Below are positions 22,973 through 30,404 of a stretch of 55,462 nt of DNA, in pieces. Origin of the DNA: Ruminococcus sp. (GTDB lineage Bacteria; Bacillota; Clostridia; Oscillospirales; Ruminococcaceae); contig SVNK01000012.1 of NCBI GenBank assembly GCA_015066935.1, positions 1 through 55,462 of the forward strand, in the 5' to 3' direction. The notes beneath the pieces were generated by a model. The model did not search any database and was not told where the DNA came from. It worked only from the letters and a program-made list of their open reading frames with translations. The stretch's first letter is position 1. Every line of letters begins with the position of its first letter. The translations under genes and the position numbers were made by a program.

Positions 22973-24406
22973 TTATTCAGCCTTTGCAGCCTTTTCCTTT
23001 TTCTTGAGGGCTTTTTTTATGAAGTGGAAAATACATCCGCCAAGCATTTCAACAAAGCCTGTGCAGAGTGCTACGATACCGAATGTGCTGAGAAGATTTG
23101 ATGCAGCATAGAATGCGACGTTTCCGCTGAATGTGTAAACGATGGGAAGAGCTGCTGTGATTGCGAATCCGACAATGAATGTAAGTACACCGGCAATCGA
23201 GAAGATATTGCCGAGGAAGCCTGCTGCGTGTCTGCCTTTTTTATCTACAATGAGAATGATGCAGATAATTAATACAAGCACGATTCCGAAAACAATTGCA
23301 ATGGAAACGTAAGAGTTTACATGACGGCAGTTCTTGAGATTGAAGCCTGCTTCTTCGTTCCATTCCGATATTGAGAGAGCCTCGTCAACGTCGTTTTTGC
23401 GGAGGTTCTTGGCGATATTGTTCAAATCGGTTGAATTGAAGGAGTAATCGAATTCCTGCTGGGCGATTTTATTGTTATGACGGCTGCCGAAGAAGTTCTT
23501 GGCTATGTAATCGGAGTCGATAGTCGGGTCATCACCCTTGCCTTCGAGGATGTAGTCGGCGTAGTTCTTTACGTTTTCGGCGATGAAATCAAGAGCGTCC
23601 GACTGTATAAGATATGACTTGAAGCTGCTTTCTGAAGCACCGCCCTCAGTTATTGAACGGATACCGAGAGTTGTGTAAATATCGGTAGAGATTTCAGCGT
23701 TTTCATATTCATGACTGAGGATTGTGTTAAGCTCGAGCTTCTTTATACGGTTGCTGAGAATATCTCCCGTAACACCGAACTTTACGCAAAGAAGCATGTT
23801 TCCGATGAGAAGGAAGCAGATTGCAAGTATTGTGATTATAGCCGCAAGAATGAGCTTTCCTGCACCGACTTTCTTGACTTTTTTTGCATTGTCGTCAGCT
23901 GTAACTGCTGCGTTTTCCGATACGGGCGGAACAGGCGGAACATATGCAGGCTCGCTCACGGGAGGAACATATGCAGGCTCGCTCACAGGAGGAACATATG
24001 CAGGCTCGCTCACGGGCGGAACATATGCAGGCTCGCTCACAGGCGGAACATATGCAGGTTCGCTCACAGGAGGAACGTATGCAGGTTCAGGAATCGGATC
24101 GGGTTCCTCAGCGGGCACAGGCTCTGGGACAGGAACGGGATCGGGAGTCGGAAGAGTAAGCTCCTCGGTCGGAGGAATCTCTATAGCCGCCTCATCTGCT
24201 GCGGGGGTGATTTCATCGGGAGTTTCGTCCTGTTTGTCGTTATCAAAGAAGGACAGGGTACTGTCGTCGGCAGAGGTGTCGGGAGCAGCTGCGGATATAT
24301 CCTCGTCGGGAGAGGTTGTTTCGGTTTCTTCGGGCTGTTTTGCGCCGCAGTTTGTACAGAAAACAGCGTCGTCGTAAAGTTCGTAGCCGCAGAATTTACA
24401 TTTCAT
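22973..24406 (-). CDS. Zinc-ribbon membrane protein with Pro-rich 9-residue repeats
   Basis: The 477-residue protein starts with a zinc ribbon (MKCKFCGYELYDDAVFCTNC, two CxxC pairs). An acidic Pro/Glu/Asp-rich stretch follows, and then about six tandem copies of the nonapeptide PAYVPPVSE (about 107-160). A transmembrane helix near 185-205, an extracytoplasmic domain (about 215-345) and three further hydrophobic segments to the end complete it. Function is unknown; the layout suggests a membrane protein with a flexible cytoplasmic spacer. It has its own promoter and terminator. The last residues are Lys/Ala-rich. Confidence 0.75.
   Translation of the reverse strand: MKCKFCGYELYDDAVFCTNCGAKQPEETETTSPDEDISAAAPDTSADDSTLSFFDNDKQDETPDEITPAADEAAIEIPPTEELTLPTPDPVPVPEPVPAEEPDPIPEPAYVPPVSEPAYVPPVSEPAYVPPVSEPAYVPPVSEPAYVPPVSEPAYVPPVPPVSENAAVTADDNAKKVKKVGAGKLILAAIITILAICFLLIGNMLLCVKFGVTGDILSNRIKKLELNTILSHEYENAEISTDIYTTLGIRSITEGGASESSFKSYLIQSDALDFIAENVKNYADYILEGKGDDPTIDSDYIAKNFFGSRHNNKIAQQEFDYSFNSTDLNNIAKNLRKNDVDEALSISEWNEEAGFNLKNCRHVNSYVSIAIVFGIVLVLIICIILIVDKKGRHAAGFLGNIFSIAGVLTFIVGFAITAALPIVYTFSGNVAFYAASNLLSTFGIVALCTGFVEMLGGCIFHFIKKALKKKEKAAKAE
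23934..24095 (-). repeat. Six tandem 27-bp repeats within the zinc-ribbon protein gene
   Basis: The unit GGMGGAACATATGCAGGCTC plus GCTCACG recurs every 27 bases from 23934, encoding PAYVPPVSE. The first five units are nearly identical at DNA level; the sixth has drifted. Such arrays change copy number by slippage. Confidence 0.9.
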
Positions 24407-24529
24407 AATAAAAACCTCCTGAATATTTTTTGGAGAACTGTTTTGTCGGCTGCTGAAATGATTCAGGCAGCCTACGTCATTCGGATACGGTAAGACTATG
24501 TCGAGCCGTATTCTTTGTCAGCTAATCAT

Positions 24530-24558
24530 ATTATATAACAAAAAACGGAGGATGTCAA
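24530..24558 (-). promoter_or_regulatory. Promoter of the zinc-ribbon protein gene
   Basis: On the minus strand TTGACA (24553-24558), 17 bases, TATAAT (24530-24535). Confidence 0.7.
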
Positions 24559-24590
24559 TAGCGGAAAAAGGTCTGCGGCGGCCGGAATTC

Positions 24591-25439
24591 TCAGAAAAGA
24601 CCTCTTACGTCGTCGGCGGTCAGTTCGGGGTGGAGTGCGAGATTGATTCCGAAGGCGATAAGCTGTGAGGCACGTTCAGTAAGACGGTCGATGTCTCGGG
24701 GAGTAACCATGATGTTCGGAAGTTCCTTGTTTGGCGAGCGTCCCGTGAGACTTCTCACAATGGTGTGCATATCGACTACAGTCGGCACTCCGACGGAGAT
24801 TACGGGAACTCCCAGATTCTTTTCGGAAAGCTCCTTTCTGGCGTTGGAGACTCCGCTTCCGGGCGAGATACCGGTGTCGGAGAGCTGAATCGTCGTTCCG
24901 AGACGGCTTATATCCGAACAGGCGAGTGCGTCCACGGCAATAACGGCTTTCGGCTGAAGCTCCCTGACGATTGCACGTACAATCTCGGCCGTTTCAATTC
25001 CTGTCTGACCGAGCACTCCTCCCGCAAATACGCTGACACGTCGGAGTGAAGTGAGAAACTGCTCCTCGTCGGCATCGAGTTCGTCACGCAGATGGCGTGT
25101 TGCAAGCACCTTTGCCGCAACCTGAGGTCCGAGAGCATCGGGAGTGATATCGTTGTTTCCCAGACCTGCCACAAGTATTTCGCCTTCGGGGACAAGCTGT
25201 TTCAGCTCGTCCGAAAGCTCTGAAATCATGGATTCGTAGTCATCCGAGAAGCGGCTGAGACTTCCTCCTTCAAGCGTGATATAGCGTCCTTTTCCTTTTC
25301 CGAGCGACTCAAGACAGCTGTCGTCGTCGATAATTATTTCGGTAATTCCGAAGGCTTTCCCTCTTGTTTTCCTGTGGACTGCATCGGGCAGTCTCTCCTC
25401 GGGGAAGCTTTCAACAGCAAGGTCGGTTCTGATGTTCAT
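24591..25439 (-). CDS. gpr: GPR germination protease
   Basis: This 282-residue protein matches the spore endopeptidase GPR, which degrades small acid-soluble spore proteins during germination. It has the N-terminal MNIRTDLAVE, the GLGNNDITPDALGP motif (about 91-104), VFAGGVLGQTGIET and VIAVDALA (about 165-172), and GVPTVVDM. It is shorter than Bacillus GPR (about 370 residues), mainly at the C-terminus, a form common in Clostridia. It stands divergently beside rpsT, its usual neighbour. Its presence indicates at least an inherited sporulation programme. Confidence 0.92.
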   Translation of the reverse strand: MNIRTDLAVESFPEERLPDAVHRKTRGKAFGITEIIIDDDSCLESLGKGKGRYITLEGGSLSRFSDDYESMISELSDELKQLVPEGEILVAGLGNNDITPDALGPQVAAKVLATRHLRDELDADEEQFLTSLRRVSVFAGGVLGQTGIETAEIVRAIVRELQPKAVIAVDALACSDISRLGTTIQLSDTGISPGSGVSNARKELSEKNLGVPVISVGVPTVVDMHTIVRSLTGRSPNKELPNIMVTPRDIDRLTERASQLIAFGINLALHPELTADDVRGLF

Positions 25440-25510
25440 AAATCCTCCGTATTGTGCATATTGCTTTAAATCTGCGGCAAAAACGTATGGGAATATTTAG
25501 ATTTTGCCTA

Positions 25511-25539
25511 TTGAAAAAAATAATGCAAAATGGTATAAT
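25511..25539 (+). promoter_or_regulatory. rpsT promoter
   Basis: TTGAAA (25511-25516), 17 bases, TATAAT (25534-25539) with TGG before the -10. It leaves a leader of about 110 bases before rpsT. Confidence 0.7.
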
Positions 25540-25658
25540 TATTATTGTCTCAGTAGGTAAGGTGTGCGTTGCACCTGCCGCAGCTCTTTCCCAGAGCTTA
25601 TTATCTTCATATTGCGGACATTTATACGGTCTGCGAAACATCAAGGAGGTGTAACAAA

Positions 25659-25919
25659 ATGCCAAACATTAAATCTGCTAAGAAGAGAGTAAAGGTTAAT
25701 GCAACTAAGGCTGCTGCTAATAAGTCAAGAAAGTCAAACCTCAAGACCATCCTCAAGAAGGCTGATCTCGCTTGCACAACAGGTGCTGCTGATAAGGAAG
25801 AGGCTATCAAGACTGCTATCAAGAGAGTTGACCAGGCTTGCGCAAAGGGTCTTATGCACAAGAATAAGGCTGCAAGAAAGAAGTCACAGCTCGCTAAGAA
25901 GCTCAACGCTGCAGGCTAA
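25659..25919 (+). CDS. rpsT: Ribosomal protein S20
   Basis: The 86-residue, lysine- and alanine-rich helical protein begins MPNIKSAKKRVKVNATKAA and has the S20 core around RVDQACAKGLMHKNKAARKK. It binds 16S rRNA in the small subunit. The start at 25659 has AAGGAGG nine bases upstream. Codon use is strongly biased, as in a highly expressed gene. Confidence 0.97.
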   Translation: MPNIKSAKKRVKVNATKAAANKSRKSNLKTILKKADLACTTGAADKEEAIKTAIKRVDQACAKGLMHKNKAARKKSQLAKKLNAAG

Positions 25920-25968
25920 TCTTATTTGAAGCATTCCGCATTTCAGTGGAATCATATATGACTGTCAA

Positions 25969-26003
25969 GGGCATTTCCGTTTTTCGGAGATGCCTTTTTG
26001 TTT
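25969..26003 (+). terminator. rpsT terminator
   Basis: GGGCATTTCCG and CGGAGATGCCT pair around a T-rich loop and are followed by TTTTTGTTTTG. Confidence 0.8.
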
Positions 26004-26097
26004 TGCTCCCGTATCCCGAAATGTATCGTTTGCAGTCTGTTTCATGTTTGTTACGGGCAGATAATTGGTCGTCTGCTTTTTACTGCACAAAACAGAA

Positions 26098-26138
26098 AAC
26101 GGAGAAAGCCTTCACATGAAAGCTTTCTCCGTTATTTT
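26098..26138. terminator. Bidirectional terminator between rpsT and recR
   Basis: AACGGAGAAAGC and GCTTTCTCCGTT form a twelve-pair stem. ATTTTT follows on the plus side and TTTTCTGTTTT on the minus side, so it can end the recR operon and read-through from rpsT. Confidence 0.8.
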
Positions 26139-26143
26139 TGTAT

Positions 26144-26746
26144 TCACATATCGTTTCTGTTTTCGAGCGCCTTGAAGAGTGTAACCTCGTCGGCATATTC
26201 AAGGATTCCGCCAACGGGGAGTCCGAATGCAAGACGAGTGACCTTAATTCCCAGCGGTTTGAGCAGATTTGCAGCGTACATAGCCGTTGCGTCGCCCTCG
26301 ACAGTGGGGTTGGTCGCCATGATTACCTCCTCGACGCCGCCCTTTGCAATTCTCGCAAGAAGCTCCTTTATGCGGAGTTTGTCGGGAGTAATGCCGTCCA
26401 TGGGGGAGAGCAGACCGTGAAGCACGTGATAGACGCCGTTATATTCACGGGTACGTTCAAATGCGGTGACGTCCTTGGGACTTTCAACAACACATATAAC
26501 GCTTCTGTCTCTTTCGTCGTCGCTGCAAATCGGACAGATTTCCTTTTCGGTAAGATTCTGACAGCAATTGCAGCTTCTGACGTTGCTTTTGGCATTTATA
26601 AGGGCGTCGGCGAATTCTCTGACAGCGTCGTCGTCCATAGACATTACGTGGTAAGCGAGACGCTGTGCGGATTTCATGCCGATTCCCGGAAGAGATGCGA
26701 ATTTTTCCGCAAGTATTACAAGCGGGAGAGCGTTATGGTCCGGCAT
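26144..26746 (-). CDS. recR: Recombination protein RecR
   Basis: The 200-residue protein works with RecF and RecO in loading RecA at gaps. It has the N-terminal helix-hairpin-helix (LASLPGIGMKSAQRLAYH-like, 16-33), the zinc finger CNCCQNLTEKEICPIC (about 59-74) and a Toprim domain with VVESPKDV and VIMATNPTVEGDATA. It follows ybaB by three bases, as in the dnaX-ybaB-recR operon of Firmicutes. Length is normal. Confidence 0.97.
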   Translation of the reverse strand: MPDHNALPLVILAEKFASLPGIGMKSAQRLAYHVMSMDDDAVREFADALINAKSNVRSCNCCQNLTEKEICPICSDDERDRSVICVVESPKDVTAFERTREYNGVYHVLHGLLSPMDGITPDKLRIKELLARIAKGGVEEVIMATNPTVEGDATAMYAANLLKPLGIKVTRLAFGLPVGGILEYADEVTLFKALENRNDM

Positions 26747-26749
26747 TTC

Positions 26750-27097
26750 TTAGAAAAGACCGGGGATAGCAACGCCGCCTGTGATTTTGCTCATCTCAGT
26801 TTCAGTTGTAGCCTCAACATTGTTTACAGCTTCATTAACAGCACTGATGATGAGGTCCTGAAGCATATCAATGTCCTCGGGGTCAACGACCTCGGGCTTG
26901 ATGCTGAGAGACTTGATTGTCTTCTTACCTGTGATAACTACCTCAACAGCTCCGCCGCCTGCAGTAGCTGAAAACTCTCTTGCCTCAATATCTTCCTGAA
27001 GTACAGTAATCTGATCCTGCATTTTCTGAGCCTGCTTGATCATTGAATTCATGTTCTGAGCGCCGCCGCCCATGTTCTTGGGGATTCTTGCTTTCAT
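26750..27097 (-). CDS. ybaB: YbaB/EbfC nucleoid-associated protein
   Basis: The 115-residue protein has a Gly/Met/Asn/Gln-rich N-terminus followed by the family core: MIKQAQKMQDQI, EFSATAGGGAVEVVITG and SLSIKPEVVDPEDIDMLQDL. It binds DNA as a dimer. It sits between dnaX and recR, the standard arrangement. The ribosome site AAGGAGA lies just upstream of the start. Confidence 0.95.
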   Translation of the reverse strand: MKARIPKNMGGGAQNMNSMIKQAQKMQDQITVLQEDIEAREFSATAGGGAVEVVITGKKTIKSLSIKPEVVDPEDIDMLQDLIISAVNEAVNNVEATTETEMSKITGGVAIPGLF

Positions 27098-27121
27098 TTC
27101 AAATTCTCCTTTAAATATACA

Positions 27122-28732
27122 TTATTCATTATCAACAGCTGTTTCGATGCTGTTGGCTTTTGCCTTGTTTATGAGCTGTTCAGCCATACTTTTCTGCTCC
27201 GCCTCGGTAGTGGTGCACTTTGCCCTTATTGCGTAGCGCTGACCGAGCACGTTGAAAATAGCCCGTCCGAGCGAGACTGCGTTCTCCTTACTGCTTTTGA
27301 GGAGCGTGATGAAGAAGCGGTTCTTCGATGTAATCATGATGACATTGCCTGCCGTAGCCGCTTCGGAGCCTTCGAGACTTCCTGCGACTGCAGGATTGAG
27401 CTTTCTGAACTCCTCCAGAACCTCCTCCCATTTTTCACATGGGACGAAGTCTTCGGGTCTGACCTTGGAAGCGTCAACATTGGGAACGGGTTCGGCTTCC
27501 GAGGCAGGACTTGTTGCCGTAAGCATCTCATTTTTACGTGTCGGCGGATTATCTCCGACGGGAGCGAATGAAGCTGTGCTGATTTTATGCTCCAACTGTT
27601 TTATTTTATCATAAATTTCAGAATTGTCAATAGGTTTTGCGGTAATATTTACATTTCCGCACAGTTTTATGAGTGCCATTTCGAATTCAACACGGCGGTT
27701 CATGACCTTCATCATGCGTTCACGGCACTCCTGAAGTATCGAAAGACGGCTCATAACGGCTTCAAGCTCACATTTTTCCGCCAGTGCTTCAAGACGCTTC
27801 AATTCCTCGGGCATGCATACAATGAGACTTCCTGCCGTCTGGGGAGAAACCTTAATCAGCATGATGTTGCGGAGCTGAGTTATAAGCTCCTCGCACAGTC
27901 TTGTGAGGTCCTTCGACATATCATAAAGATTTCCCGTAATAGCCAGAGCTTTTGCGGTATCTGAATCGGCAACAGCCTCCAGCATATCGTAGAGGTATTC
28001 TCTGCCCGTGATTCCTGCGGCTTCGGAGACCGTTTCCGCATTGATGATTTCTGCACAGACTGAGCACTGGTCAAGGAGTGATACAGCGTCACGCATACCG
28101 CCGTCGGCAAGCTTTGCGATCATTGCAGCGCCATCGTCGGTGAGGTTTATCTGCTCCTCGGAGGCGATGAATTTCAGTCTTGAAGCGATGTCCTCTGCTT
28201 TGATTCTTCGGAAGTCGTACCGCTGACAGCGAGAAGAAATTGTTGCGGGAACCTTGTGGATTTCCGTCGTTGCGAGGATGAACTTCACATACGGCGGAGG
28301 CTCCTCCATAATTTTGAGCAGTGCATTGAATGCACTTGCCGAGAGCATATGGACCTCGTCGATAATATAAATCTTGAACGCTCCACGTTCAGGAGTGTAA
28401 ACCGCACCGTCACGGAGGTCACGGATGTCATCGACGCCGTTGTTGGAGGCAGCGTCGATTTCCACGATGTCAGTAAGAGCACCGCTGTCGGCGTCACGGC
28501 AGACGTCACATTCAAGGCAGGGATTGCCGTCCTTCATATTTTTACAGTTTACAGCCTTGGCGAGGATTCTGGCACAGGTTGTCTTACCGGTACCTCTTGA
28601 GCCTGTGAAAAGATAGGCGTGGGCAGTTTTATTGCCTGTAATCTGATTTTTAAGGGTATCGGTAATATGCTGCTGCGAGATGACGTCGTCAAAGGTCATG
28701 GGACGCCATTTTCTGTAAAGAGCCTTATACAT
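27122..28732 (-). CDS. dnaX: DNA polymerase III subunits gamma/tau
   Basis: The 536-residue clamp-loader ATPase has Walker A GSRGTGKT (about 44-51), a zinc module CKNMKDGNPCLECDVC (about 63-78), the DEVHMLS Walker B and SSRCQRYDF sensor motif. A tau-type C-terminal domain is present at about 380-536. Start 28732 (MYKALYRKWRP) is the conserved N-terminus; a GTG in frame at 28744 is less likely. The start overlaps the stop of the TPR gene by eight bases. I see no obvious slippery frameshift heptamer. Confidence 0.96.
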   Translation of the reverse strand: MYKALYRKWRPMTFDDVISQQHITDTLKNQITGNKTAHAYLFTGSRGTGKTTCARILAKAVNCKNMKDGNPCLECDVCRDADSGALTDIVEIDAASNNGVDDIRDLRDGAVYTPERGAFKIYIIDEVHMLSASAFNALLKIMEEPPPYVKFILATTEIHKVPATISSRCQRYDFRRIKAEDIASRLKFIASEEQINLTDDGAAMIAKLADGGMRDAVSLLDQCSVCAEIINAETVSEAAGITGREYLYDMLEAVADSDTAKALAITGNLYDMSKDLTRLCEELITQLRNIMLIKVSPQTAGSLIVCMPEELKRLEALAEKCELEAVMSRLSILQECRERMMKVMNRRVEFEMALIKLCGNVNITAKPIDNSEIYDKIKQLEHKISTASFAPVGDNPPTRKNEMLTATSPASEAEPVPNVDASKVRPEDFVPCEKWEEVLEEFRKLNPAVAGSLEGSEAATAGNVIMITSKNRFFITLLKSSKENAVSLGRAIFNVLGQRYAIRAKCTTTEAEQKSMAEQLINKAKANSIETAVDNE

Positions 28733-29639
28733 TGCTCTCACCACCTTTGCTGCTTTGTGTATCGGAAAGCTCCGCAGCGGTGCGGAGTTCCTTATAGTGT
28801 TTTATGAAATCGTCTGCATTGCTGATACGGTTAAGCACAGCTTCACAGAAGTATTTTTCGCTTTCCTCGTATTTTCCGAGCATAACGTATGTAAGAGCGA
28901 GTCCGCCGAGAGCCTCTGCATAATTCTCGTGACGCTCCACAGCTTCATGGAACCATTTTGCTGCGTTTTCGGTGTCGCCCATATTCAGGTACATATGACC
29001 TGTTTCCGTTCTGATTACTCCGGCGTAAATGCTGTCAGAGTCGAGAAAGCTGTTGTATATTTCGAGGGCTTGTCTGATATTTCCGTTTTTGCCGCAGCAG
29101 GAAGCCATGAACAGACGGACAGGTTCGGATACCACACCGCTTTTCTCTGCTTTTTCGTAAGACAGAACAGCATTGGGATAAATGCCCATTATATGATAGC
29201 AGCGTCCCCTGTACAAGGCAAGGATACCTTTTTCCCTGTCTGTTTTTTCGTACGAACCTGTATCGAGTTCGGTGAACAGATTGAGTGCGTATCTTATTTC
29301 GCCGTTGCAGAAGGCTTCGAGTCCTTTTTCGAAAAGGAAGGATTTTCTGCTCATGTCGGCAAATGCCTCACCTATAATGTCATCGTCATAGCGGTGGAAT
29401 ATTTTCATGCCATACTTTGAAAGTTCTGTGAAGGTGAAGACCGTCCACGTAAAGGCGAGAAAAGCTGTCATAACCGCAATAATATCAATGTATCTGACCT
29501 GTCCGCCGAAATAAAAATACGAAAAAACAATCAGTATCATCATCAGGACTGACTGAACCGCAAGAGCTTCTTTAAGTGCACGTCCGATACATATTATTAC
29601 TCGTTTTGCACGCCGTTTCAGAATTGAAAAGAACTCCAT
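28725..29639 (-). CDS. Membrane-anchored TPR protein
   Basis: The 304-residue protein starts with a basic segment and two transmembrane helices (about 24-45 and 50-72). Several TPR-like helical pairs follow (about 110-290), for example ALYRGRCYHIMGIYPNAVLSYEKA-type and GHMYLNMGDTENAAKWFHEA-type units. It probably binds partner proteins at the membrane; no specific function is recognised. It lies between the SRP RNA and dnaX, where Bacillus has nothing. The start at 29639 has AGGAG nine bases upstream; the open frame further up is the SRP RNA gene. Confidence 0.75.
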   Translation of the reverse strand: MEFFSILKRRAKRVIICIGRALKEALAVQSVLMMILIVFSYFYFGGQVRYIDIIAVMTAFLAFTWTVFTFTELSKYGMKIFHRYDDDIIGEAFADMSRKSFLFEKGLEAFCNGEIRYALNLFTELDTGSYEKTDREKGILALYRGRCYHIMGIYPNAVLSYEKAEKSGVVSEPVRLFMASCCGKNGNIRQALEIYNSFLDSDSIYAGVIRTETGHMYLNMGDTENAAKWFHEAVERHENYAEALGGLALTYVMLGKYEESEKYFCEAVLNRISNADDFIKHYKELRTAAELSDTQSSKGGESNV

Positions 29640-29655
29640 GGCAAATTCTCCTAAA

Positions 29656-29790
29656 GAAAAATTCCGGAACATAGATGTGCAGGCTGGCTGCGGCACACAA
29701 AACGATCCGCTTAATGCTGCTCGGTCTCCCGCCTGACATGGTTCACGGGGTCTTGTTGCACAGGGCCCGCACATCTATATTTCGGAATTT
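29656..29790 (-). ncRNA. ffs: Signal recognition particle RNA (small bacterial type)
   Basis: On the minus strand the segment 29736-29710 reads GTCAGG-CGG-GAGA-CCG-AGCAGC plus ATTAAG, the conserved apical helix and symmetric loop that Ffh binds. GTGAACC precedes it as usual. The 5' arm (AAATTCCG, then ATAGATGTGC, from 29790) pairs with the 3' arm (GCACATCTAT, then CGGAATTTTT, ending near 29656), giving one long rod. The tetraloop is GAGA in place of the common GGAA. It lies upstream of dnaX, as scr does in B. subtilis. The T-tract after the closing stem may act as terminator. Confidence 0.93.
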
Positions 29791-29814
29791 CATCTGACAA
29801 ATGTTCTGCAAATT

Positions 29815-29843
29815 ATTATACCACACTTCACAGCCTTTGTCAA
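29815..29843 (-). promoter_or_regulatory. SRP RNA promoter
   Basis: On the minus strand TTGACA (29838-29843), 17 bases, TATAAT (29815-29820) with TGG before the -10: a perfect consensus promoter for a stable RNA. Confidence 0.85.
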
Positions 29844-29947
29844 GTAATTTTTTGAATTCATATTTTCTCAAGTGCCTTCACGATATTACGAAGACGGCAG
29901 GACTGCAAATTTGTGCAAAAAGACAAGAAAAAAAGCGTCTGCGGTAC

Positions 29948-29976
29948 TTGACAGACGGTGCAGCTTGTGATATAAT
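29948..29976 (+). promoter_or_regulatory. ylxM-ffh promoter
   Basis: TTGACA (29948-29953), 17 bases, TATAAT (29971-29976) with TGA before the -10. It starts the ylxM-ffh operon. Confidence 0.85.
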
Positions 29977-30018
29977 GTGTAAAGTAGTTTTGGATTACAC
30001 CTTACACGAGGTCGTATT

Positions 30019-30354
30019 ATGGCTAAAGAACTTAAATTTGTTATGCTCCTTGATTGCTACGGTGACCTTCTTACCGAGCACCAGCGCAGCGTCATGGAAA
30101 TGTACTACTGCGAAGACCTGTCGCTTGCGGAAATCGGCAGTCCCATGGGGATTACACGACAGGCTGTGCTGAGCCTCATAAAACGTACCGAGGGTCTCCT
30201 GCTTAATTATGAGGAGAAGCTCGGATTCGCACGGCGTCTCGCAAAAATGCGTGAGTGCTTTGAGGAACTGGAGAAATTAACCGCAATGGTTCCCGACGAA
30301 AAACTCAGAACCAAACTTGCAGAACAGATAAACACCGCAACGGAACTTCTGTAG
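30019..30354 (+). CDS. ylxM: YlxM-family HTH protein
   Basis: The 111-residue protein is a YlxM (UPF0122) member with a sigma-region-4-like HTH: LLTEHQRSVMEMYYCEDLSL and IGSPMGITRQAVLSLIKR. In Firmicutes and Streptococcus it is coded directly before ffh and is linked to the SRP pathway. Here ffh follows 50 bases later in the same operon. GAGG precedes the start. The C-terminal half is a charged helix. Confidence 0.93.
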   Translation: MAKELKFVMLLDCYGDLLTEHQRSVMEMYYCEDLSLAEIGSPMGITRQAVLSLIKRTEGLLLNYEEKLGFARRLAKMRECFEELEKLTAMVPDEKLRTKLAEQINTATELL

Positions 30355-30404
30355 AAGATTCCGCTGCGTCCGATAAAACACATACACAGGAAAGGGTGAA
30401 AGGT

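Noticed and set aside
23934..24095. Possible CRISPR array because of regular repeats
   Set aside because: The units are directly adjacent with no spacers, are a multiple of three in length and encode a protein repeat.
23711..24493. Long plus-strand frames opposite the zinc-ribbon protein gene
   Set aside because: They exist because the 27-bp repeats leave all frames open; the predicted proteins are simple mirror repeats and have no ribosome site.
29640..29774. Extended N-terminus of the TPR protein
   Set aside because: This stretch is the SRP RNA gene; the true start with AGGAG lies at 29639.
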